Part shown: positions 18,859 to 30,200 of the stretch, in pieces | Numbering within the stretch: the first letter of the stretch is position 1 | Layout of the letters: each line of letters starts with the position of its first letter | Assembly: GCA_003024175.1 (NCBI GenBank) | Contig: MDYQ01000270.1 | Span: 1-34,238 of the forward strand | Direction of reading: 5' to 3' | Length of the DNA stretch: 34,238 bases | From: Planoprotostelium fungivorum | Lineage: Eukaryota > Evosea > Variosea > Cavosteliida > Cavosteliaceae | Notes under the pieces: generated by a model | The model's database searches: none | What the model saw: only the letters and a program-made list of their open reading frames with translations | Told to the model about the DNA's origin: nothing | Made by a program: the position numbers and the translations under genes

Positions 18859-21602
18859 CTATTCTACATCCAACATGGGAGCCCCAGCCTCCACCACTTC
18901 TCCCTCTTTCACAAAGTAAACAACTTTTCCGTCCTTCTTGGCTGAGATCTTGCTCTCCATCTTCATACTCTCCTGTCCTCCAGTCAATCGTGCTGCGGTG
19001 CTGATGTGATGCGATCACTATGACATACCATCGTCAACAGAGCTTGTCCTTTTTTGACGCTGTCTCCCGCTTTGTAGATCAGTTTGATGACCTTTCCTGG
19101 CATTGGCGAAGTGTATTCTGTGCCTTCCACTGCATCCTCTGCTTTCGAGTACAGGCGATTGTGTTTGTAGAGGAGAAAGGCTCCGAGCTGATCCGAATGT
19201 ACGTGATACGTCTCTGAATGGGCTGTAGAAGAGTCAACGATTATCGACATGGTGATGATGGCGATGATGATGACGATCCTTTCATGTCACCTGGATGAAT
19301 GATTGTGAATTTGCGAGTGAGGCCGTCGATGCTGATGGCAATCTCCTCCTCTGAAGCAGAAACGAGATGACAACGGTACGATCTGTTTTCAGAGCCCACG
19401 ACGGAGATGATGAAATGCTGATCACCTGATGCGTGTCATCATGACATCGCACGAAGACGTCTCGACGTTCACCCTTCACTTCGTACTCTAACGTCTGCAT
19501 CTGACCTTTCCCTGAACTTTCTGTGCCGAGGATGGTCCTCTGTTTCGAATACGGATTGTTTCTGAATCCGCTTCTCACCTGATTCAAAATTTAAAAATCC
19601 CGCCAAAATTCTTCTTCCTCTCACTTGTCTCAGAAATTTCCTCTCCCTCTCCCTCTCACTCCAACTGAACAGCGTCACAGCGATCAAAACCGGGTCAGGC
19701 ACTCCATTTTTTTCTGTCTTCAGATCGTTCGCACGTTCTTCTAAGAAGTGAGTGTTGATCATTCCACTGTTGAAACGAGGATGTTTCAATATGCTGACGA
19801 GGTACTCTCTGTTCGTATTGACACCGATGGCGACGGTGTGTTGCAGTGCTTTGATCAATAAGGATGTGGCCTCTTGACGATCACTACCGTGTGATATGAT
19901 CTTGCAGAGCATTGGATCGTAATAGATGCTGATGCGACTACCTGCACGAGTTCGATTCCCGGTCACGGCATATTTTTTCACCTCGTTCTACACCCGAATC
20001 GTATCGAATTCCTTGGCAAGGATGAGCAGACCAGGCCAGGAGTTTTCCGATGGAGGGAACAAAGTTTTGATCCTCTGCATACAGTCTACTCATCACATTA
20101 GAACTCATGATCGTGATCATCATCACGGTGATCGTGATCATCATCACGGTCATCGTGATGATGTGTACTGATCGATCACCTGACTTCGATGGAATGACCG
20201 TGGAGAGTGGGTGGGACAGTCAAGCCGAGAGACGTCAGAGATCTTCCAGATGCGATCTTGATCTGTAGATCCACCAGATCCAATCCGGTCACCATCTCCG
20301 TGACAGGGTGTTCCACCTCGATCGATATCAGAACGTCTTCTCTCCCATCGATCATCATCGACTTCGATCGTGATGCGATGATGATCGTGATGATGATCAT
20401 GATGGCTCACTTGTAGTCTGGTGTTGACTTCTAAGAAGTAGAATTGTTCGGTAGCTCGACCATTCTCCTCGTTGACCACGATGAACTCGACAGTACCCGC
20501 GTTGTAGTATCCGATCATTCTTCCAATCTTCACTGCGGCCTTAGACATCTTCGTTCTCAAATTTGCTGTGATGAACGAACAAGGGCTCTCCTCTACCACC
20601 TGACGAGATGAATATTTGTCCATCTACAACGATGTAGATGGTCACCTTCTGGTGACGTCTCTGAACTGTACACTCTCTCTCGCCTAGGCAGGTGATGTTG
20701 CCATGGTGATCGCCAAATATCTGCATCTCGACGTGTCTAACGTTGGGAAAATATCTGAGAAGAGTTAGCGTTGTAGATGGTCAGATGTACCTCTCCAACA
20801 GCAGGGAGCCGTCTCCGAACGAATTGACGGCCTCGGATCTCGCAGATGCGATCGCATCTCTCAGATCGCTCGAACCCCTGGCTATTCTCATTCCCTTGCC
20901 GCCTGTACGGGTCATCTACAACGAGCCAGATCGATCGAACTCACCTCCACCGGCTGAAGCTTTCACCAACAGGGGAAAACCGATTCGATTTCCTTCTTCG
21001 AAGAGACGATCATCGTCCTGCTCGATCCCATTATAACCCGGAATGAGGGGAACGGAGTCGTCTTTCGAATGAATGAGATCTTTCGCCGCTCTCTTCGATC
21101 CCATCACATCTAATTGTGAATCAGATGAAAGATGTGTTGGATGTTACGATGGTGATGTAGGTTGTTGTGACGAACCTATCGAATGAGGGGAGGGGCCTAC
21201 GAATAAGATGCCATTATCTTTGCAAGCTTCGGCAAACTTGGCGTTCTCTGATAGAAAACCGTATCCTTCGAAGAGTGAGCGTTACATTTACACACAAGGA
21301 CAAACAGTGGAACAGATATACATACCTGGATGTATGGCATCGGCGCCTACCGCTTTTGCAGCTCGTATGATCTCTTCTATGAGGAGATAAGAAGAAGATG
21401 CCTCTGAGCTGGTTCCAATCAATATGGCCTCATCTGATTCTTTGACGAATGGTGCGTCAGCGTCTTCTATCGAATGAACGGCAACAGTGCTGATGCCAAG
21501 ACGTCTACATGTTTGGAAGATCCTCCTTGCAATCTCGCCACGATTGGCAACCAATAATTTGTGTACACGTCGAATCGACTCTTCTCTTTGGTCAACTTGC
21601 AT
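18859..21602 (-). CDS. Biotin-dependent carboxylase alpha subunit, methylcrotonoyl-CoA carboxylase type
   Basis: Carries biotin carboxylase and biotin carrier functions; the MCC alpha subunit serves mitochondrial leucine breakdown. From ATG 21602: [20 protein letters not shown], then [12 protein letters not shown], the ATP-grasp glycine loop [46 protein letters not shown] and [13 protein letters not shown]. These are the full biotin carboxylase landmarks in order. The linker region is diverged ([20 protein letters not shown]). The carrier domain has [21 protein letters not shown] and the biotin-accepting Lys in ESMKMES. Stop 18859-18861 follows [15 protein letters not shown] resembles MCC alpha more than propionyl-CoA carboxylase, but the alternative stays open. 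No mitochondrial presequence is obvious at this start; an upstream exon may be missed. Introns include unusual repeat-rich ones at about 20085-20170 and 20325-20410. Confidence 0.85.
20109..20150. repeat. Two perfect 21-bp repeats inside an intron
   Basis: The unit gatcgtgatcatcatcacgg plus t occurs twice head-to-tail at 20109-20129 and 20130-20150, inside an intron of the carboxylase gene. It contains GATC and TGATCA palindromes, and the flanks continue with related GATGATC/ATCATC words. Confidence 0.85.
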
Positions 21603-21825
21603 GATGGATCATCAGATGTGATGTGCTCCGGAACAATTCCTCGCATTATTCCGGTCGACAGCCCAGGCTCCGCGACCAACTCCAAACTCGAAAATTTAAA
21701 ATCAGATAAATGAGGTTTTAAACTCGATTATCGGATCATTTTGAAGAAACATCACACAAGACACTGATGAAAGCTTGACGATCGTCTTTCTTCTATCACA
21801 AACATCAAAGTCGTCATGCAGGACT

Positions 21826-23792
21826 TTATATCTTCTTCATCAGCTTGAGTGTTCCGTAGCACAATATGGCGCCCAGTGCCAGTGGTGGAAGAGCCCAGCC
21901 AGGGTGAGGTACGTGCAACTGTTCGAGTCAGTCTCCTCCATCATGATGACGATCGTGAAGTCGTCGATGTCTGTGTGATGATGCATATCTCATCACCTGC
22001 TTCTTCTTCTCTGCTCTCTCGACGTCGATCTCAGCTTGTGCGATCATGAATATCTTTCTGGCGGAATACAAGGCACCACGGAGGTTCAATTCCGTTCTGC
22101 GAGTCTGTCTGAAGCACACGGCCTCGTCGATCCACTGACGCTACGAAATCACATCAATACAAATCAGCTCAAACATATGATGAAATTCATCTCATCGACG
22201 ATGTGAAAGATGCCATCGTAAATCAAATCCACTCGATGTGCATCACATCACACATTCACGGAATAATGATGGATGTTCCTCTACAATGTTGTAGATCTCA
22301 CCTTGGGGTGGTTCAAAAACTCCTCCAGGTATTCCTGAGACTTCTCCTTGACGAATGCGTTGTTGTAGATTTGGTTGTCTCCAGTCAAGAAGAAAGCCTT
22401 GCAGTTGAGACCCACGCATTGCTCCTGTGCTGTTCTGAACAGAAACTTGTAATGTAAGAACAGTGCCGTTCTACAATAGGGGTCGTAGTTGTTCTCCACG
22501 GCTCGCTTGGCGACTGGAAAGGTCAGGGAAAAGTCGGAGAAATTTCGAGGAACGTTCACTCACTGGCTTCAGGGTTGAGTGTCTTGTCGGCAGAATTGTC
22601 GTTTCTGACGACGTACTCGTAGCAAGACTGTAATCCTCTACCACTGCAGATGTCTTCCCATTCGATGGCGTGCTTTCCTCCGTAACTACAACGAGTCAGT
22701 CCGAGTTTCCGATTTCCAAATTCCAAATCTCACATCTTCTGGGCGAGCCATTCGAGGAATTGGACTTCCTCTTGGTAGCCCTCTTCGTGGGGTCCAACCG
22801 TGCTGACGGTCAAGTGACCAGTTTCTAAGGCGATGACCTCATGCACACCGTTGGGAAGGATGGCGAGAACACCGCAGCCGAGACCAGTACCCATGGCCAA
22901 CACGAGGTCTGCGAGATATCAGAGAGAACTCGACGAAATTTCGACTCACAGTTGGTGGGGTTGAGGCCGAAGCCGGGGGGTACGGGGTTGGACCTGGGGG
23001 TTTTAATTGATTTTAATCTCCGTCTACAACGACTCACGACCACAGTTGATCGAAGTACTTGTTCAGTCTTCCCTCTTCAGCTAACGAGTTGATACCTAAA
23101 GAGGTGAGCTTGTGGCCATGCGTGATCTCTGGACTCACCCTGGCAGGTGGCGGCGAGATCGTTGAGGAATCTCGTGCAGTCTGCGTTGAAGAGGATGGAG
23201 GGGAGTCCCTCTACGGACAAGTCCTTGTCACCGATGTAGTTGGTCAGGTTGACCTGATGTCGATAAGCTTGGAGATAGAGAGGGATGAAGACGAACCTTT
23301 CTTCCATTTTCGGAGACGGGTCCAGCGACAGAGACAACGGCAGAGATAGGTTTCCTCTTTGTGGCTTGGAGTAATTGTTGACCGACGAGTCTCAATTTTT
23401 CCACCAACTATCGCATGGTTCATATCGTCCATTTGATAGACATCAGATGATGTGTGAGAGGGTGATATATAAGAGGCTTTACCTGCTCGAGGGTGCTGGC
23501 CTTGAATTTGACCACAGCCAGGAAAGCACCAGATTTGGGTTGGTCAGGACCAGGGTTCTGAAGAGCGAGGATCCTCTCGTTCTCGTTGATAACACCGACA
23601 CGTGTGTTAGTTCCTCCAATGTCTACACCCAGATACAGATCTAATGGCTGAAATGTTCCTTCAGATCTCACGACACAATGTATAGAAGAGAGAGAGATAA
23701 TCTACCAGATCGAGGGCATCAGCTTCGACCTTCCATCTTTGGAGAGTCGATATGACCTGCTGTGAGAGCGTTGCATCGCCAAAATCAGTCAT
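21826..23792 (-). CDS. Glucokinase (bacterial Glk type) with C-terminal membrane anchor
   Basis: Phosphorylates glucose with ATP, the first step of glycolysis. About 440 residues; start ATG 23792 ([16 protein letters not shown]). Family marks in order: phosphate-1 loop [49 protein letters not shown] with the catalytic-type Asn-Asp; [35 protein letters not shown] with the Glk E-x-GH and EE positions; [10 protein letters not shown]; and [14 protein letters not shown] near the end of the catalytic part. A last exon adds [20 protein letters not shown] and KLMKKI before stop 21826-21828. This hydrophobic helix plus basic tail looks like a tail anchor, so the enzyme may sit on an organelle membrane (inference). 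Around ten short introns. Longer than typical Glk (about 320) because of N- and C-terminal additions and internal insertions. Confidence 0.85.
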
Positions 23793-24430
23793 GATGAAGA
23801 GTGAAGGGGATCGTAGGTTCGACGGGTTCGTGTGGTCTCTTACCGCTCTTCGATGTGGAGCTTGCGGCCTTGGAAAGATCGCAGGTTTTTCACATTCCCC
23901 GGAACGCAAGGAAAATTTCAAGTTGAAGAACCTGAGGTCTGCCAGTTCGTCTGGCTAACGATTAGAACACAGATGCAAATGAAGACACCAGGTCACAATC
24001 TGTCGGTCTCACACGAAAAGTCTTGAGTTCTCTTGATGGACTTGATCATGGTTTGGGTATGGCTCATGCAGGCAAACAGCTTGGATGGAAGAGGCTTCGA
24101 CGACCACGTCTTCTCGACGATGATGATGATGAACATCCTGCAGCTGCGATGATCGAGGCTAGGACAGTGATCTTTCTTTGTACCACCCGTCGATCACTGA
24201 ATGAACTCCCAGCCGCACGTTCTTCGTTTATATTGTGTCGTCAGCCAAATCAGACGGCACATTGGTTTTTGCCTCAGCCTCTCTCAATCAGCTCTCATGA
24301 CGGACCAAACTGTCAAAATTGTCGTGTCATTCACTTGGTTCATTTGTGGGTCGACATTGGCGAGACATCACTGACACATGCCTCACGAAACGGTTGTCGA
24401 CCATTCACAACTACCCCAGACCTGAACAGC
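23793..24430. promoter_or_regulatory. Divergent promoter region between glucokinase and sedolisin genes
   Basis: This 638 bp region lies between two divergent starts. A plus-strand frame is open from about 24023 and joins the sedolisin frame, but it has no ATG with a coding-like context. The encoded segment is not protease-like, and the signal peptide begins only at 24431. No other gene is seen. Confidence 0.45.
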
Positions 24431-27167
24431 ATGAGGTCACTCTTGTTCCTGTGTCTTCTCTTGGCCTTCGCTCAGGCGGGCCGATTGGCCCCTCACTATC
24501 ATAAGTCTCACGGATGGGTCATCTCTGAGGCCGCCGATGTCGAAGATGTCGTTCGTATCGGTTTCGGACCCAAGGTCAGTCTTCCCATTTGATGATGGAA
24601 GACGTATCTGATGTCGATTGACAGGAGTCCGCCGAGTCCATCAAGTTGGCTGACACCGTTCTCGAGTCGATTTCAGATCCCGCCTCCCCTCAGTTTGGAA
24701 GGCACTTGACTGCTGAAGAGATCCACAGGACCTTCGGTAATGTCGCCGCTCTCAACAAGGTCAAATCGTATCTCGATTCACACGGTAATCCATCCCATTT
24801 CCACTTGCCTTGGTCACTCGATTGATCATCTTCTCACAGGCATCGAATACACCGTCAGTGGAGATCACGCCTGGGCTGAGGTTCCAGTCCACAAGTTGCA
24901 GAAGATGTTGAACACCAAGTTCTTCAGACACACCCACCCCAATGCAGGAAGCCAGATCGCCGTTCGTGCTCAGTCATACAACATCCCAGACGAGGTGAGA
25001 CATCATCTCCCCTCACCATCTCACACGATGAACAGTTGGAGGATCACATCGCCATCATCTACGGAGTGGTTCACTTTCCCCACATCAGAAAGACAAAGAT
25101 GAACATCCAGCCCACCTTCTTCCAAGACATGACCCCCTCCAAGCTGCAACAAGTCTACCACGGTGAGCCCTCCCCTCCATCATCGTCACATCTGATGCGC
25201 TGTTGCAGTTCCAAATGTCCTCATCCAGAACTCATCTCAATCGCAAGTCATCTTGTCTGCCAGCAGCGGTTACATTCCATCAGATCTGTCCAAGTTCTTT
25301 CAAGTCACTGGCTCCGCCCTCAACGTCCTCGGCCTCAACTATCCTCTCGTCTTGAAGGGTCCCAACCAGACTGCAGACGTGAGACTTTTATTGTATTTTA
25401 ATCGCGCTGAATTGGGACAGTGCCTGCACCAGGATTGTGGGGAGTCCACTCTCGACGTGAGTTGATCGCCATCGTGATCATCATCATGATCGTCATCATG
25501 ATCATCATCTGACGGTGTCATCACAGTTGGAGTACATCATGGCTATGGCCCCTGGTATCAAGACTTACATCTTCAACACGCGTGGTGATGGTTTCTCTGA
25601 GCTCCCCAACTGGTTAGCCACAGACAACAACGCTCCTTTCGTAGCTTCCGCTTCTCTCGGTATCGGACTCGATTCAGTGAGCGATCATCATCATCACACG
25701 ATCAAGTCTCGACACGATCATCATCACACGATCACAATCATCATCACACGATCACAATCATCATCACACGATCACGATCGTCATCATCGTTGGAATGACA
25801 TACGTTCAGGACTACGCCCACAGACAATGCGCTATGGTTCAGAAGGCTGCCCTGCGTGGTGTCTCCTTCTTCGTTGCCAGTGGTGACTCTGGAGGTCTCA
25901 ACGATGACTGTTCTGCACAGACCGATTACCCCAGTGGATGTCCTTACATGATCTCCATCGGAGGTACCGATGGCAGCAACGACAACCGTCAAGAGGCAGC
26001 GTGGCAGTATGGAGGTGTTGGAAACGCCGCAAACATCTTCCCTCAGCCAGATTGGCAGAGTGAGTGTCTTCATGACGATGCTGCTGCTGATCATGATGAT
26101 GATCTGATGATGATCATCGATCATCGTGTGAGTCGATCGAGTCAACTCACATCGATAACAGAGCCTTACGCCGCCGCCTACCGCAACTCGAACCCCTCCG
26201 GCATCAACGTCGGAAACTTCAACTGGAACTCGCGTCTGTACCCCGATTTCGCCGCCCACGCCGGTGGTACCATGCTCATCTTCCAGGGCAAGCAGAGCGG
26301 AGCTATGGGAACCTCTTTCGCTTCCCCCATCTTCGCCGGAATCATCTCTCAGATCAACCACCAGAGAGCCCTCATTGGAAAAGGTCCGGTCGGTCTACTC
26401 AACCAACTCATCGCCAAGTTAAACAGCAACGGTACGTGTGATGACGTGTGATGACGTGTGATGAGGTACTGATGACGTCACAGGGGGTAGCGTGTTCAAA
26501 GATATTACGACGGGAAGCTCTCAGGGAGGAAAGTGTGGAAAAGTTCCCGCCACAACTGGATGGGATCTGGCCACTGGATTCGGTGCACCCGAATACAACT
26601 CCCTCTACAACGCTCTCGTCAAGGGTGATCACAACGCTTTCGTTACAGATCAATATTGAAACACACACATCATGATGAAGAAGTGATGACTGATTCGGTG
26701 CAGGTGCTGATCCCACGAACAAGCCCACACCTACCACTTCACCCGTCTACACCAAGACCGCCACCTACACCTACACCGCCGTCGGCACCCACACCATCAC
26801 CGCAAACTCTCCAGCCGGCTGCGACAATTCCATCGGTTCAGAGTTGACCTCTCCCAACCAGATCACTTCGAACGGAAAATTCGTGACCTCCCCCGACTGC
26901 AAGCTCCACCTCGTCCAGCAGCCGGACGGTAACGTAGTCATCTACAACGAGAATCAGCAGGCTCGGTGGGCTACGAACGGATTTGGAGACGCTCCACACC
27001 GTCTGGCCATGCAGGACGATGGAAATTTAGTTTCTTACAGCAAGAACGGCGTCAACTGGGCGTCGAACACTCAGTTTGCCGGGCAGGGACCTTACAAGTT
27101 GGTCCTCACCAACGAGGGAAAGCTTTCCATCGTCGATTCGAACGGACAGACCACCTGGAACAACTGA
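24431..27167 (+). CDS. Sedolisin (S53) protease fused to a bulb-type lectin domain
   Basis: A secreted or lysosomal acid serine peptidase of the tripeptidyl-peptidase/sedolisin family. ATG 24431 starts the signal peptide (MRSLLFLCLLLAFAQAGRLA). The pro-domain is visible (SPQFGRHLTAEEIHRTF, EYTVSGDHAWAEVPV). The catalytic Glu and Asp lie in GESTLDLEYIMAMAP, the oxyanion Asp in VASGDSGG and the nucleophile Ser in GAMGTSFASPIFAGI; VFKDITTGS near the end fits the calcium site. A Thr/Pro linker (NKPTPTTSPVYTKT) leads to a C-terminal bulb-type (mannose-binding, comitin-like) lectin domain with QPDGNVVIY and QDDGNLVSY, followed by a degenerate third motif (TNEGKLSIVD). Stop 27165-27167. At least eight introns, two of them rich in GATCATCATC repeats. 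It is convergent with the second receptor gene, 71 bp between stops. Confidence 0.88.
25683..25790. repeat. GATCATCATCACAC tandem repeats in an intron
   Basis: An intron of the sedolisin gene is filled with irregular copies of atcatcatcacacgatcac. A related intron lies at about 25460-25528 (gatcatcatcatgatcgtca). They resemble the repeats at 20109-20150. Coding exons on both sides are intact. Confidence 0.85.
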
Positions 27168-27238
27168 TTTCGATCGAAATAGATCGAACACTGTTACGTT
27201 GTCTATACTAAACGTGTATTTTTGTGTGTACAGTGAGA

Positions 27239-30200
27239 TCATTCGGAGAGGTCGAGTTTGGACGAAGATTGGATGCGGGATTGTAGTTCTGCGACAATGT
27301 CGCGGCTTGTCGTTCTCTCTCTTGGATCTGCCTTCCAACTGTTGTCGTTGAGTATGAAGACAGATGGTGACGATGACACACCATCTGCGCATGAGGACGT
27401 TGTGAGTCTCAAAACCCTTGCTGACCAGTCTTCCTCCTCCTGTCACATATTCTTCGATCTATCGATAGTCAGAAACACATCGAGAGGATACGATTTTCAT
27501 CATCTCAATAGAGACACACCTCTTGTTCACTCATGTAACCGTAGGGTATCTGTCCGTAGTTCATGACTTCCCTGTTGTCGGTCAGCCAATGATTGAATGG
27601 AAAGATGTTGTCAACTACCAGAAGAGAACACCAAAGGACCAGATGTCAGATGCGAAGCTGTACTCTCTTCTCTTCATCACCTCGGGTGCCTATGATTCAT
27701 CACTTTTCATTGATCACGGACTGTGACTCACATTCCATCGTCGGCTGATCTCTTTCACGCTCTCGTCTGGCTTCTGTCCGCTCATCATCGCGTGTCCTTC
27801 GCTCGTCAGTCCCACATAGTGAAGACGATCACGCACCAAAGCCGGATAATTTAGCTGTATCTCCCTTCATCAACACGTTTCTGGCTGATACCTCTGTGTG
27901 GATGATATCAGCTGATTCTAGATAAGATAATGCTTTTGCTATATGCAGCATTCCTATCGTCACATCAGTTTTAGATGAGGATGATACAATTCACATGTCG
28001 TATCGGTCTTCTAGGGGGAAATCTGCTGCTGTGGTCGCAATGAGCTTATCCTTCAGATTATATTGCATCAGCTCGTACAATATCCATGTATCTCCACTGA
28101 TGTCGTTGAAGTGTGACAGATACTGCACCACGTTCGGATGATGTAACGTCTGATCGTCATTCAGCGTAATAATGATAGTAAGGTAGACGTCACCTTGATG
28201 AGCGACACTTGGTTGCGCAACGCTTTCGCATCCATCTTCGACTTTTTCTTGACAGCCACGTGAGTCGTGCCAGACTGCAAGGCTTTGTAGACAGTGGAAT
28301 GCTCTCCTTGACCTATCTTGTCTTCTAACGTCACATATAGCTGAAGCCACCGTCATCTCTCCGTCTCTATGATTTCGAACTCACACTCGCATCGAGAGGG
28401 TCCAATGAAAGATCGTGCGTACCGGATTGCACTCTCGATCTCCTTCTTTTAAAGACAATGAGTGCGATGATGACCACAATAACAATCAATACGACCGATC
28501 CCACAACGACACCTATTCCGATCAGATTATGTCTTCCTTAAAGTCCTCCTTACCGATGATGACGATGATGAATGACGATGAAGGAGGATTGATAACGCTG
28601 TTTGCATCCTCGACGAATTGTCTCTTAGTGAGTGTACCGACGGTGAAGTTGGTGAGATGATTACACATGCAAGTGATGACGTAGCCGGTGAAATTGCGCT
28701 CCGTGAAACACCCATCATTCTCCCACGTATAATTTGTCTCGTTGTAGTACAGACAAGACACAGCCATCAGCTCTTCGACAGAAGAGATACCTCTCGTCGG
28801 GATTACGATACTGATGTTCTCCTTCGAATTCGACACCTGTCACGATCGTGTCATTTTGACGTATCGTTAACATTCTTTCACCTCCAACAAATTGCCATTG
28901 GCATCCGTGATGGAGAGTCCGTATACTGTTGCGAATCGAATTGGTGCAGCTGCGGTGGAGAAATTTCCACTGTCGTAATCGTATTGCATGAACACCACGA
29001 GAGCTGGGGCACTCTGTCCCTCTTCTCGTCTCTTCTTGGTGAGGGAATTCAAGAGTGATACACTGATGCCAGCTATCGCTTTCACTGCTCTCGCCCGTTC
29101 TGTGCTGTCCCTTGGAGCTTCACCCACTTGAATCTGCACGATGGAGGTAGAGTTCAGCGTAGGTCTTGTGGTGTCGTAAGCGGTGAGGGAGAGAGAAGGT
29201 GCAGTGATGCTGATGGGATTGGATGATGTCTTGTTCGAGAACAGCTGTGACACTGTGTTGTAGATGACTTCTGTGGATACAGTCTTGTTAGGTGCGGCGA
29301 TGTGCTGTATGGTCTGATTGGCTTGTCCATCTGAGATGGGAGGAGGGAGACTGATTGTTGCAGATGGAGTGGATGTGGTGGAGGACATCGTAGATGACGT
29401 AGAATCGGGGAGAGAGGACGAGGTCGATGTCGAGGAGGATATTGGTATGGTGGATGATGTTGTTGATGTGGTAGAGGATGTTGTTGATGTGGTAGAGGAT
29501 GTTGTTGATGTGGTAGAGAATGTTGTTGATGTGGTAGAGGATGTTGTTGTTGGAATCGCATCCAATGTCGTTGAAGATGATGGCTTTGAGGATGCGGTGG
29601 AGGGTGTTGTCGATGCGATTGCGGATGTCGACGATGGTATAGAGGATGTTGTTGATGTGGTAGATGTAGTCGTCGACGATGTTGTTGATGTGGTGGGAGG
29701 CATCGTAGATGTGGTGAAAGGTGTTGTCGATACGCCTGAACTCGTACTCGATGTACTTGAGATTGTGCTCAATTCGCCCGAATATGATACCAGGAGACTC
29801 GTACTTGTACTCGATCTACTTGAACTTGTACTCGATGTACTTGAACTTGTACTTGATGTGATTGTACTGGTAATCGATGTACTTGAACTTGTACTCGATG
29901 TGATTGAACTGGTAATCGATGTACTTGAAATTAGACTCGATGCGCTTATGCTTGCGCTGGAGCTGATACTTGATGGGAAAATGCTTGTGCTGGAGCTGAT
30001 ACTGGATGGACTTGAGGATGATAGTGATCCAATTGTACTTGAACTTGGTGTGTCTGCACTAGTACTCGGTGCGCTTGAATTCATGCTGGATATGTCTGAG
30101 GATGTGACCGATACACTTGCAATTGCATCCGATGAGTCTGTCGGTGTGCTCAAAATGGTGCTCGATGAGATAGTGGTCGACATCGATGTTGTAGGACTTG

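Noticed and set aside
20100-20170. CRISPR-like or regulatory direct repeats
   Set aside because: The repeats have no spacers, lie inside a GT-AG intron of a nuclear gene and blend into general ATC/GATC-rich sequence.
24023-24430. N-terminal extension of the sedolisin frame upstream of its signal peptide
   Set aside because: The frame is open by chance from a TTG. The hydrophobic signal sequence at ATG 24431 is the natural start and the upstream peptide has no protease-like content.
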